From positions 1 through 64,000 of the forward strand of contig QNQO01001815.1 of assembly GCA_003290165.1 (NCBI GenBank): a stretch of DNA of 64,000 nt, written 5' to 3'. This document shows, one piece after another, positions 25,901-37,900 of the stretch (positions are counted from its first letter, which is position 1; every line of letters begins with the position of its first letter). Under the pieces are notes generated by a model that made no database searches, was not told the origin of the DNA, and worked only from the letters and a program-made list of their open reading frames with translations. Source of the stretch: Berberis thunbergii (taxonomy: Eukaryota; Streptophyta; Magnoliopsida; Ranunculales; Berberidaceae). The position numbers and the translations under genes were made by a program.

Positions 25901-28900
25901 TAACTTCCGATAAGAACTAAAAACAAACACCCTTAACAGGGTGTCCCAATTCTTCAAAGCTTCTACTCTATTCAAAAAAAAAAAAAAAAAAACCCTTTCC
26001 ATATTGGATACCGATATCCGTATCCGTGTCATTACACGACTTAAATAAAATCCCATCCATAACCAAAAACCTCTTAATTTATTATACTTTCTTCCATAAT
26101 GTAAACCCTAAATCAACCCCCCCCCAAACCCAAAGGGTGAGAATAGAGAAATAAGGAAGATTACAGTGCAATCTCAATGTGGAGTGAGGTTATGACAGGT
26201 GATGAGTTCTCTATCCAGTTGCAATTTTGGCTTATTTGAACTCCAATCTCAATGTTTTCTTTCATGCTTTGATCAAGAGACCTAAAAGATCTCTATTTGG
26301 GTATGAGAGAGAGGTTGGGTTTGGTTGATCGAGTTGTGGTTTCTTTTCCACTGATGTGGTAGTCTACATATCTGCACGAATTACTGCTGTACTTCAAATA
26401 TCAACCTTATGAAATTTCAGCAGGATCAGCACTAGTGCTGAGTAGGAGTGTTGGTGGGTGTGGTGTGTGACACCCTGCTACTGGCCCTGTTTTTATTTTT
26501 TGCGATCCCTTTGATATACAGTCAAACATAGTGTTTGCTTCATTTGTGAAGAACAAATTTTCATCAACTAAATCTTCAGTTTAGTATTTTTGTCAAGGAA
26601 TAATAACATAGCTTAAACTTTTATTATGGGGAGTCAAAGCAGTACATGTGCAGCAGTCGTTCTCCATAATACAATTTTACAGGTGCTAACTATTAGCATA
26701 CTGGAGTACTTATCTGCTCTGTTTTACTATTTCATTTCCACTGAGTTGCACAAATTTTATTGTGGTAGATGGATGAGCACAGGAGCCTGGCAGATAAATG
26801 TGCTGAAGAAACAATAGAGATCAAATCCCTTAAAGCACTGGTATGTTCATTGTTTGAGTTCATCTCCAATCCAGCATATATACGCATTTTCTCTATTAAG
26901 TCATCCATTTTTTATAATATCTCTCGGAGGCTATGTCAACCTTCGTTTTGCAGTTTGCATCAAATATTGTTTACCAACAAAAACCTATGGTTTTTATTTT
27001 GACGGGCGTGCCAAATTTATTTACTAACCTAAAAGGATGATATCGCAGATTGAAAAATTACAGAAGGAAACACAAGAATTGGAAATATTCTTGGACATGC
27101 ATAGACAAGAACGGTTCGATAACAGGTACAATGTTCAAATGATCTCTTAGCCATTAAGTTGCTTTAACGACCCAAAGATTTATATTGATTTTGAACTTTT
27201 AACGAATGATAAAATAGTGTTGAGATGGATTTTATAACAAAGAGAAACTAAGTGGCATTCACAAAAACAATGTTGCATTTTTGCATTTCAAATTTGGAGA
27301 GTTATGCTTTACTTTTATTATTTTCCTGTTAACCATGCAAAACAAGAACATTATATTAATTAAAGGGAGCTATAAAATGAAAATTCTAGACAGAGCTCAC
27401 GATACAAGAGAAATTATTTAATAACTAAATTTGCCCAATCCAACATGATATCAGAGAAATCTAAATGCCTTGTCTGCCAAAATGAAGTACCCCATCTCCA
27501 CACGAATTTGTCATGGCCAGCTGCAGTGAATGCATGCATTGATCTGCTCTTTCTAGGGTTATTTAGAATTACACCCATTGTAAACTTCGTATTTGAATCT
27601 TCCCACAAATTGTTAAAAAATGGTTTACCTCCCCAATTTTTGGTCAACAAGAGATCTCCCTGTTCTGATCGTCTAGTATCAAAATATTCATAATGCCATT
27701 TTTACCCACGCATGTGTTCCCACATGATATGTTAATAACACCCTCACTTTTGCCACCGTTAGCACTCCCCCACACCCCCTTTCACATTTTGCATGAATTC
27801 TTCTCCAGAATCTCCACTAACATCTCCATGGTCAACCCCATTCCCCATTCCTCTCTGCTTCAGTTCCACACCGTCACCATTGTCTGGGCCAGGATTTTTA
27901 CAAGGGGGCAAAGTAGCAAATCATACTTAATTCAATAAAAGTATTTATATAATTTTTTTTGCCGATTTCAAGTAAAATAAAACCTATCATAAATTAAGTA
28001 AAACACAAACTTATTATAAATTATGTGTACATAATTAACTTTTACCAAAACAAAGCAAAAAAAATAGATTCTCATGTATCCCAAAGTAAGAATGGTCTTT
28101 AACAAGAAAAACACATTGTAACCAACAAAATTTCTCAAACATAAGAAATTAAAATTTACAGTTGGCCTCTTTGCTTACTCCTTGAAGTGTTGCACAATCA
28201 TCTCATTATCATTTTCAATGTATGTGATGAGGCAATCATCTCCTGTTCTATTTCATAAATCAGTATATGCATAACAAATAAATGATTGTTACAACTCACA
28301 AAATTACTGCAAACTTTATTAGCAAGTAAACTAATGGATATAAGATATTCTTTTTTATTAACATTTTCTTGTCAAGTTTGCTAATTCCGTCCACTATTTC
28401 AAAGTCATCATTCGTGTACACTTCAATAATATAAGTCTCCCATTGATCCTGAAATATCACAAAACTATTTCGGAAAAATCAACTAGATAAATCCCAGCTG
28501 GGCGAATCAACTTTTTTTCCAAAAGTTGTGAATGAGTTACTTTGGTTAAAACAAGTCATACAAAATAGTAATTCTGTATTTACTTTATCAAAACGGTTAA
28601 GTTCTTGAAGTTGCATATCTATGCAATTATAAAGCAACTCCACTTGATATTGATGTAAACTCGTAAGCCCTTCATACCTTTGCCTTGACCTCCCTCGTGC
28701 AAAGGTAGATCTTCAATGCGAGGAATTATGATATTGCACTGAACACAAAATTAAGAAACCTCATTGATATGTGACATTCCTTATTAGACGTAAGATTAAT
28801 ACAAAGTCAAAAGATTGCATTTAGTCCGATAAAGCATACGCTTCACCCATTTGTTAGAGCTTGAACCATCTCCTAACACATTAGTCACAGATGAAAACAT

Positions 28901-31900
28901 TATAATCAAACTTATTAGTGCACCATAATGTAAACTCAGATGCATATCCCAGGAATTTTTAATGTTGGTCTTCTGATTCAAACCTTTGCCACTTGGAAGT
29001 TCACCACTCTTTGACGTTTTCAATAATTTTAGTAGCTTGTTTGTTGCGAAGAATATCACGATGCTTGCAAGAGACCCAACAATATTCACTGCATTGGTAA
29101 CTAAATTGAAAAGCAACGTGATTTGGGCACTTGTCTGTGCCAACTGCAACTGAAGAGCAAAACAATGAACATAAACACATATTTGTTCTCTTTCAGAATA
29201 AGTATTTTTCAGTCCATTAAATTCACCTTGCATATTAGAGCACCGTCATAACCTTGACGTCGCAACCTCGTAATACTCAATTGTCGGTCGGTAAGCAATT
29301 TCACGAGGGCAACTTTAAGTGAAGTTGTTGTGATTTCTTCAACATGCTTAATGCCAATAAAATTTTTAGTCACACATCCTTTCATGTCTACAAAGCGTAT
29401 GACTCATTGATAGATCATGAGATTCATCAACCAAAATAGAAAAAAAATTTCCCCTAGATCTTTAAGAATAACATTGATGGTATCTTCAGGAGTTGCATTT
29501 GCAATGTCTATTTGAATCTTAGTACTAGTAGCGGTTAATTTATGATTTTCTGAAGCATTTTGGAGGGCAACATTCTTAATAATTTCGTTGTGGTTAGCGG
29601 TAAACTGTAAAAGCGCAAGAAATTTGCCTTGATTGCTTGACTTTTCTGATTTATCATGGCTCAAATCGTTGAAAAATCGCGATTTGAATCGAATCGGACA
29701 ACAAATTACCCAAATCGTTAAAAATCGCATGCGATTGAAGGAAAGGTGGGTGCGATTTATGGTTGAGAATAAAAACAAAACTCAAAACCTAATTTGTTTT
29801 TGTTTCTGTCTGTGTTGCAACTCGTTGATGAAGAAGAACCTTTAACAAAAAGAAAAAGAAGTTGTGTCGATCTGTGCAGTCGACAGTTGATCCGTGTACT
29901 CGTTTCAGTGTTGAAGAAGGAGAAATGGAAAAAGAAGAAGAAATGGAAGATGAAGAAGGGGAAGAAGAGGAGATTGTTGTTTATGAGTCTTGATGCCTTG
30001 AGAAAACAAACAACATTCTTGAGAAAACAAATCCCTTTGACTTACTTTTTTGGTTTTATCTTTGAGCTATCCATCCACCTCTTTATCTGTGCAAAATTAA
30101 AGCATGCAAAGATTTTGCACTTGGATGTATTTAAAGATTTTGGGCCCAGATAAGCATTTTGTGATTGCTGGCCCAATGGAAGGAAGTATTCATGAAATTT
30201 CATTTATTGATGCTCAATTTCATATACAGGTTAAGCATGATACACAATTAGAAAATGTAAAAAGCCTTCAACCTTCAACCTTCAAGTTTGTATATAAAAA
30301 AAATAATAATAATAACTAAAACCCTCGAAATAAGTATGGATATTTATTAATTTAAATATATATTTATAATATTATGAATCTTACAATTTACGATTCGATT
30401 TACGATTAAATTGAAATCTTATACCTTCCGATTTACTATACGATTCGATTCACTAACATTGGCCACAATGCCAAATTTTGAGTGGAAGAAATCAACATGT
30501 ATTTAGGCGAACACGATACTCATTTCTTGTTGATCTGTATGTCTAGTAAAACGTGTATTTAGACGAACGCGTTGGTCTTGCTTGATCTGTATTTATTTAG
30601 ACGAACACGATACTCATTTGTTTGTGTTGTTATCGTTTTCAACCAAACATTGGAGAGCGAGATGGTGTTGATGTTTCTTAGTTCATGGATTTAGTAATTG
30701 AAAAAAGAGTGAAAAACTTAAAGCTCATGTTGGAAGGCCCAAAAGTGCTCACAATCTAGTAAAACATGTATTTCTTGTTGATCTGTATTTAGACGAACAC
30801 GTTGGTCTTGCTTTAATAAATTTTGACTCTTGTTATAAGCTAGATTGTGAGTACTTTTGGGCCCTTCAACATGAGCTTGAAGTTTTTCTCTCTTTTTTCA
30901 ATTACTAAATCCATGAACTACAGAAACATCAACACCATCTTGCTCTCCAATGTTTGGTCGAAAACGATAACAACACAAACAAAATGCAACATCTCCAATC
31001 ACCTCCCATAATCATCATACCAACATGTATTAAATCGTTGTAGCACACTTCCTATTTTCTTTTGAGGAAATATGTGATTGCGAGGCTGACACATTCCCTT
31101 TAGCAATTATGCTCTACTTTGTCTCGAACAATACATCTATACTATGAAACTCGAGTTCTTAATTGGGGATCTGTTGGAAGATCATACAAGTCTGGTTCCA
31201 TTTGACTCATCTTTGAGGTGAATTCCATTGGAAGATGGTCATCATTCTCTTGGATAAGAAGAACTTGGGGTGTTTGTTTTCTTTTAAGATACGTATCAAT
31301 AGATAAAAAGAAAAAAAATTACTATCAATGTTATTCATGTATATGTAAATTTATTAATATGGACATGTCTAGAAATAATCAAAGAGATGTAGTCATTAAA
31401 ACAAAAGAACATACATCAAAGACATGGAGTCAGATTGGTTAGTGTGTTAAATAACGTACATTAATGTTGTAGTCTTTAAAAAAATACAAAATTACAAGTA
31501 GGTCATGTGTTTGCTCTTAAATTCAAAAAAATTCTTTATGCACTAATAGGGGATGTTCAAAGTCACCACCAACATCAATATTGGAGTCATACTTTCTCTT
31601 GTATTAATTATAGGTACCATACTGTATTGAGAAAAAAATCGCATCTAAGCTTTCATAACATCCATACCTATTCTACATTGCTCCAAAGTTGTAATCAAAT
31701 ATTATTTTTTAGTATTTATCAATGTATGCTCTTCTTATTATTAATTAGTTCTAATTGAATTTGCATTTAATTGAATTTTACTAACATAACAAATGGGTCA
31801 CGATGTCTCTCTTCTCTGCGAATCTTTTATGTCTTTATCACATTTAAAGGGAGGAGATTGAGATTGTTATCTTAAAATGTTTGCTATAAAAAAAAAAAAT

Positions 31901-34900
31901 TATGCATAAGTTAAATTTGCATAAAAAATGGAGTTAATCTGATGCTTACATAAACAACACCTTAAAATATCCCAATATTACATAACAACTAAACAATTGT
32001 AAAGTTAAGTAAATAATGTTTAACTGAACAAGTAGAATACTTGAAATCTCCACTTGATTTGTATAGAAATCGCAAAAGTTGGTGAATAATAGAGCTCCAA
32101 TAAAAAGCTCAAATATGAAGATCAATGAAGATTTAATAAAATCGTCAAGTCTAAAAGATAAATGGAGCTTTTGATTTATCCAATAAAAAAACACGAAATC
32201 AAATGAGCTTTCAATTAAGCAATAGGACTCACATCTAAAGTCGAATAGGTTCTCATACAGTCATGTGTTTTGGGTTTTATTCTTAGACACGAGTTGGGCT
32301 GAGCAGATGCAACATGTTGTTTGGTAATTACCTAGTTACAATTACAACTAAATAAATTTATTTCAAAATTTTCATTTTGATTAGATAAAAAAATCTAGCA
32401 AGTAAAGAGATGTGAGAAGACAACTGCGAGTGGTTCCGACCCTGCAGTGATAGCATGAGGGAGTGTATCTAGTATTGAATAGAACATATGTCGGAGTTTG
32501 AATGCTAGGCTGTGAAAGTACCGTAACGAAGCAGGTTTGAAATGGAGAATCTATTACATATTCAAATAGAATAACTCGCCAACTACCCGACTAATGCTTT
32601 CGATACCTCCCTCCATCTCCATTTCAATCTTTTGATTACAAACCTAGTGGTTAAGAACCAACGATCTCAGGCGAGCGAATGGCAAACTAACAAGTAAACT
32701 TGTTCCTGTGTTTTCAGCCAATGTTGACTCAAACCGATAAGCTTCTATTGAGCTCGAAACTTCGAATGGAAGTTCAAAGCTTTTTAACCCTCTAGCCGAA
32801 CCTGTGGGAGCTAATTCAACCAACTAACCGGGCTTAGGACTGAACAAAAAATCGATCAAACCGACCGACCCGATCTACGGTTTAAATTTGGTTCGGATCG
32901 GTTTCGGTTTCAAAAAATTCAAAACCAAAGTGGGTCGGTTCGGTTTTCGATTTCCGATTTCTATGTGATTTTAACCGACCAAACCGAACCGACCGAATAT
33001 ATATAATAAATAATATATATTTATATATAAATAATACAATAGGTTTAAATAGTAGGTTGGCTCGGTTTTGGTTCGATTTTAGTCGGTTCGGTTCGGTTAC
33101 GGTTTGCATAAATTAGAATCGGTTCGGTTTCGGATCGGTTTTATTAATGGTCGGTTCGGTTTCGGTTTGAAAATTTTTAAACCAACCTAAGTCAGTTCGG
33201 TTCACGGTTTAGGTGAAAAACCGAACCGACGGTTCGGTTTTCAGCCCTAACCGGGCTAGATGCCAATTAGATCAATCAGTGGAGAGATACAATGCTCGCC
33301 TTGTAGCTCGTGGATTTAAACAAGAGTTTGGGTTGATTATTAAGAGACTTTTTCCCCTGTGGCCAAAATGACTACTGTTGGGGGCAAGAAAATAATAACC
33401 AAATTATTGGGAGCAATTAGTTAAATATAAAATTGGCTCACAAATTCATTGTAGGATACATGAGTTTTGAAAATTTTAGGAGGGGCAACTACTCCCATGT
33501 CTTGTATGTGGCTTCGTCACTGACTGCCATCACCAATTGTCGGCTCCCCATACCCCTTCCTCTCTTTTTTTCCTTTTGAACTCACCAACCACCTGTTGAA
33601 AATAATATTAGACATCCCCTCGTGTTAATATATAAACATGAATGTGCTCCCACTTTTAATGTATATTTAGCGTTTCCCTAATTGATGCCAAACAACTTCT
33701 AATGGTTGTGTAACTTGCAAATATGAGTTCATATGACAATCTAAGAAGATAAAATGAAGGATTCCTTCGAACACATGCCCAATTTCTTCCCACCCCCAAT
33801 CTCGAGAATTGTGAGTGAGAAGTGAATGAGAGCTTTGAAAACATTGTGGATATGGCTCAGGCTGAGTAGGAGAATAACTACAAATAAAAGAACAACAAAC
33901 AACAAACTTTGATAAGTGATGTGGCATCTTGAATTTGTTTAAAACTAACCATTTTTTAAATGGGATCAGTAGTTTTTGGGTTTGGAAACTCCTTGTGTAA
34001 TTTTACATGGCAGAGGTGGCGGTGTTTGCCCATATATATATCACGTGTTGGGGGTAGTTCTGGAATTATGATAGAATGGCCCGAGGGCCAGAAAGGATAG
34101 ACCTCTTATCGACCCAAAATTGGTGAGGTCAACCATTTTTTGAACAACTTGTGGGGATACTCATAATGCATTTACGTTTACACTGGGGGTAAGTCTGAAA
34201 AATCAACCCTCCCACCCACCCTCTTCCCAAACAAAAAAAAAGAAGCAAAGGTTTTCCTTCCACAAAAAATAAATAATGTGTGGAAGTCTTTACCAAATCC
34301 AATCTCCCAAAGTAGTAGGTTCTTCCTCTTCCCAATTAGTAAGCCACTCTAACACTACCTCGAGTTGGTATGGGATTTCTGATTTCTACCAAAAGAGCAA
34401 CTGATGCTTGGTACTTTGATGTTTTTATTGATTTATTTATTTTAGTTTTCTTTGCAAAACGAAGAAAGATAATTTATTGATGTAGAGAAGACTAAAAGGG
34501 GGAAAGGGGAGTAATAAACGATTCCCTCAACCACCAAAAAACAAGCAAATTACACTGTTATGAACCAGAGTCCCAGCTGAACATACAGAAAGAATACTGA
34601 GCATCTCTGAAAATGCACCATGAACTCCCCCATATTCACAAACTAAATTTAGTATCTATCCGCAAAACATCAACAGGCCTCTGCACCTCTTTTAAAACTT
34701 GATTATTTCTCTCCCTCCATACTAAAAGAATGGCATGAGGGAGTCTTTCCCAGGCCCATCTTCTTACTTGAGATAGGTTAAAACTAGCAGCACGGAGTAA
34801 TTGAGAAAGTCAAGTCAACTTGTAAAAGAAACTGTGGGGGAGTTTGATATAGAATTCTGAAAGAGCTTTGTCCCACGGGGAGTTTGATATATTGATGCTA

Positions 34901-37900
34901 TCAATTAAAAAATAAAAAAATAAAAAAGGGAAATGAAATGAACCATTAAATTAATCATTTTGCTTCCCACCTTGCACCGTGCTTTACTCTTTTGAATATA
35001 TGATAAGGTTTCGATGGAAATTTACAGAACTGTGGTGGAAATCAAGGAATCTGAACGTAGAGCTCATTTGCAAGCTGAAGTCTTGAAAAATGCTCTAGAT
35101 GAACACGGTTTGGAATTACGTGTAAAAGCAGCTAATGAGGCTGAGGCTGCTTGCCAACAGAGGCTTGCTGCTGCTGAATCCGAAATAGCTGATTTAAGAG
35201 CTAAGTTAGATGCATCTGAGAGGTAAATACTTTGAATTCTCTTACCTTATAAGTTGCATCTCTAAAATTTTCCATCTTTATCAACAAATTTAATATACTT
35301 GTTGACTTGTTGATTTATGATGTAATTTACTGAATTGCATATGCTGGATTCCTTTTCTTTTTTTTATAGATGCATAGTTTAAGTTGCAATACAACATGAC
35401 CAATCCTATGTGCCATTATTCTTATTGCTATTTATGATCGATGTTTGGACCAGCATTACTTGGCCTTGTCAAACAGGTGTTACTATTGAGATACACGTCA
35501 GCAGATATGCTGACATCTAATTTATGTATTGTTCATGCTCATCGCACATTGTTAACCAAATGTATTAGATGAACTGGTATATTAATATCACAAACCTGTG
35601 TGTGGTTATGCCAAACTAGAATAATTAAAGTGAATAAAATATTCTACAGAAATTTGTCCCAGTTGGTGGTTAAAATGTGGCATGTAAAGTTTAAGTTAAA
35701 ACAAATTGCATCGAGGAAATGTCAAGTCTGAAGAAAAAGACAAGTTTAAAACATTGTTAAGGAAACTGGGCTATCATGAGTGCATCTTTAACTGGCTAGC
35801 ATCTTTTATTTGTAATAAGCTGTCTCCGGTGTTGTTTTCTATGTTTTCTGTTTTTCTCGCTTTTTGCTCCAGCTTGGGTATCCTCTCACTCCCCAGCCTT
35901 GGCAGCTGTATTTTCTCTTTTTTTCATCTATAATATATTCTATTATAGCATGGTTTATTGATAAAAAAAATTTGTTGAGGAAACTAGAATAAAACAAGTT
36001 GTATCGAGGAAATGTCAAGTCTGAAGAAAAAGTCAAGTTTAAAACATTGTTGGGTTTTCTTTATTTCAGCTAGTTGACCCCCTCTATCACTAGCGGGTGT
36101 ACTTTTTTGCTTTCCTGTTTTGCTGTTTTATTGGATTCTTGATGTTTTATTGATCATAAAATAAAAAAAAATAAAAAAACATTGTTGTGGAAACCAGCTC
36201 TGCATCTCAGGATGTTTAACAAACAGGAGAGGCACATTGCAAATAGTTTCTTTTATCCTCTTTGTTAGTAACAAGGATCCTATAACATTTTGATACTTCA
36301 TTACACCTAACATATCACCTCCATCACAATACGACACCTGGATATCCGTGGACATCATATGACACTCTTACCTTATATTGGGTACTATGTGGGACGCGAA
36401 CAAATAGTTTATTTTTCTTGGTTCTTTATAGGTTTACCTTCATCGATAATAAAAAAATATCGCCAATCAACATGTCATCTTTCATATATTGATTTTATTT
36501 CTGAGAAATTATAGATTATATGCACTTTAGAGATACCAGTTAGTGTTGTGATACTCGTACTAGTATATCCATGTCCTAGAGTTTCTATATACTAGGCTTT
36601 TGGTCATTGATGTTAATCAGTTCTTGGTTACTATTGATTTTGGTTCTGCATGTAGATATATGGACGAAGATAAGTGTTTACTTATAGTTCGAATAGAACT
36701 GTACTGTTGTTTCCGTATATAGCTTAAAGAACAAGTTGTGTTGTAGCAACTTTCTAATTGTTGGAGTTTATCATAATAAAAAATTTTGGTTTTACACCCT
36801 TTCATTTTCAATTTCTTCTTCTTGTGCTCTAGACATCAGAATAGGGGTTCTTGTGCCTTTAAAAAAAACTATCTGGTCATATGTAAAGATTCTAAAGGGA
36901 AATGATGACATTATTAACACAGGGAGCTACATGTACAGAATACTGGGATTAATTAGGTGTTAAGACTAAGGCAGTGTTTGTTTGTATCATTTATAAGTGG
37001 CTTGTCACTTACAAGTGGTTGGGACTTATAAGTGACTATAAGCATCAGCCCTGGTGCTTATAGAATCAAGCCACTTATAGCCGCTAAAGACTTATAAGTG
37101 CTACTAAACAAACACTGTTAAGGTGGTCCACCATTTGTACCCCCGAGAAGACCTTGGTTCTAAGGTCAACGACATCGAAATACAGTGGAATATAACAACA
37201 TTAGTTTTCTTTGATGGAAAAATTATTAATGACCAAGCAATCAGGCCTCTTTGGTTATATGAAGTTTTTTCCCCGAGTGTGTCGTGCCAGTCCATAGAAA
37301 ATTGTCCTTTGCATCTTATTCAAGTATGTATGTACATGTTGTATGCTGTGTTTCATCCATTCACTGTTTACTGTGCAGAGATGTTTTGGAGCTCAAAGAA
37401 GCAATAAAAGTTAAAGATGGGGAAGCAGATGCTTATATTTCTGAAATTGAGGTGTGCAGGGATTTTAATTTGTGATTCCTCATTGTGATCTATATTTCTG
37501 GAAGTTAATAATGACTATAATTACGGTAGTTCTATTTATGCCTTTGTAGACCGTTGGTCAAGCATACGAAGACATGCAAACACAGAATCAGCATTTGGTG
37601 CAGATGGTTGCCAGCAGAGACGATTACAATATTAAGGTCCTCTCTTAACTTCCTTTTATTTACCTCATTCATTGTGCACTTGTATGGTTTATGTGACAAC
37701 TCCCGGTTACATGCATACATGTACTGCAGGTTGTTTCGGAAAGTGTAAAAGCAAAACAGATGCAAAACTTCCTCCTTCATGAGAAGCAAGAAATAGCAAA
37801 GCAACTTCAGCAAGTAAAGGCATCACATGAGTCCTTAAAACTGAAGATGATACACAGTGAAGATCAGGTACAATGTTTTTGTCTTCTACGAGTTTTACTG

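Noticed and set aside
28796..29233. 145-codon frame considered as an intact gene
   Set aside because: It is the middle block of a DUF4371-type transposase whose flanking blocks are in other frames; no complete protein is possible.
34997..35027. Upstream start of HUB2 exon 13 with an extra MEIY-like peptide
   Set aside because: Using the AG before GTTTCG breaks the phase set by exon 12; the AG at 35026-35027 restores it and fits the conserved sequence.
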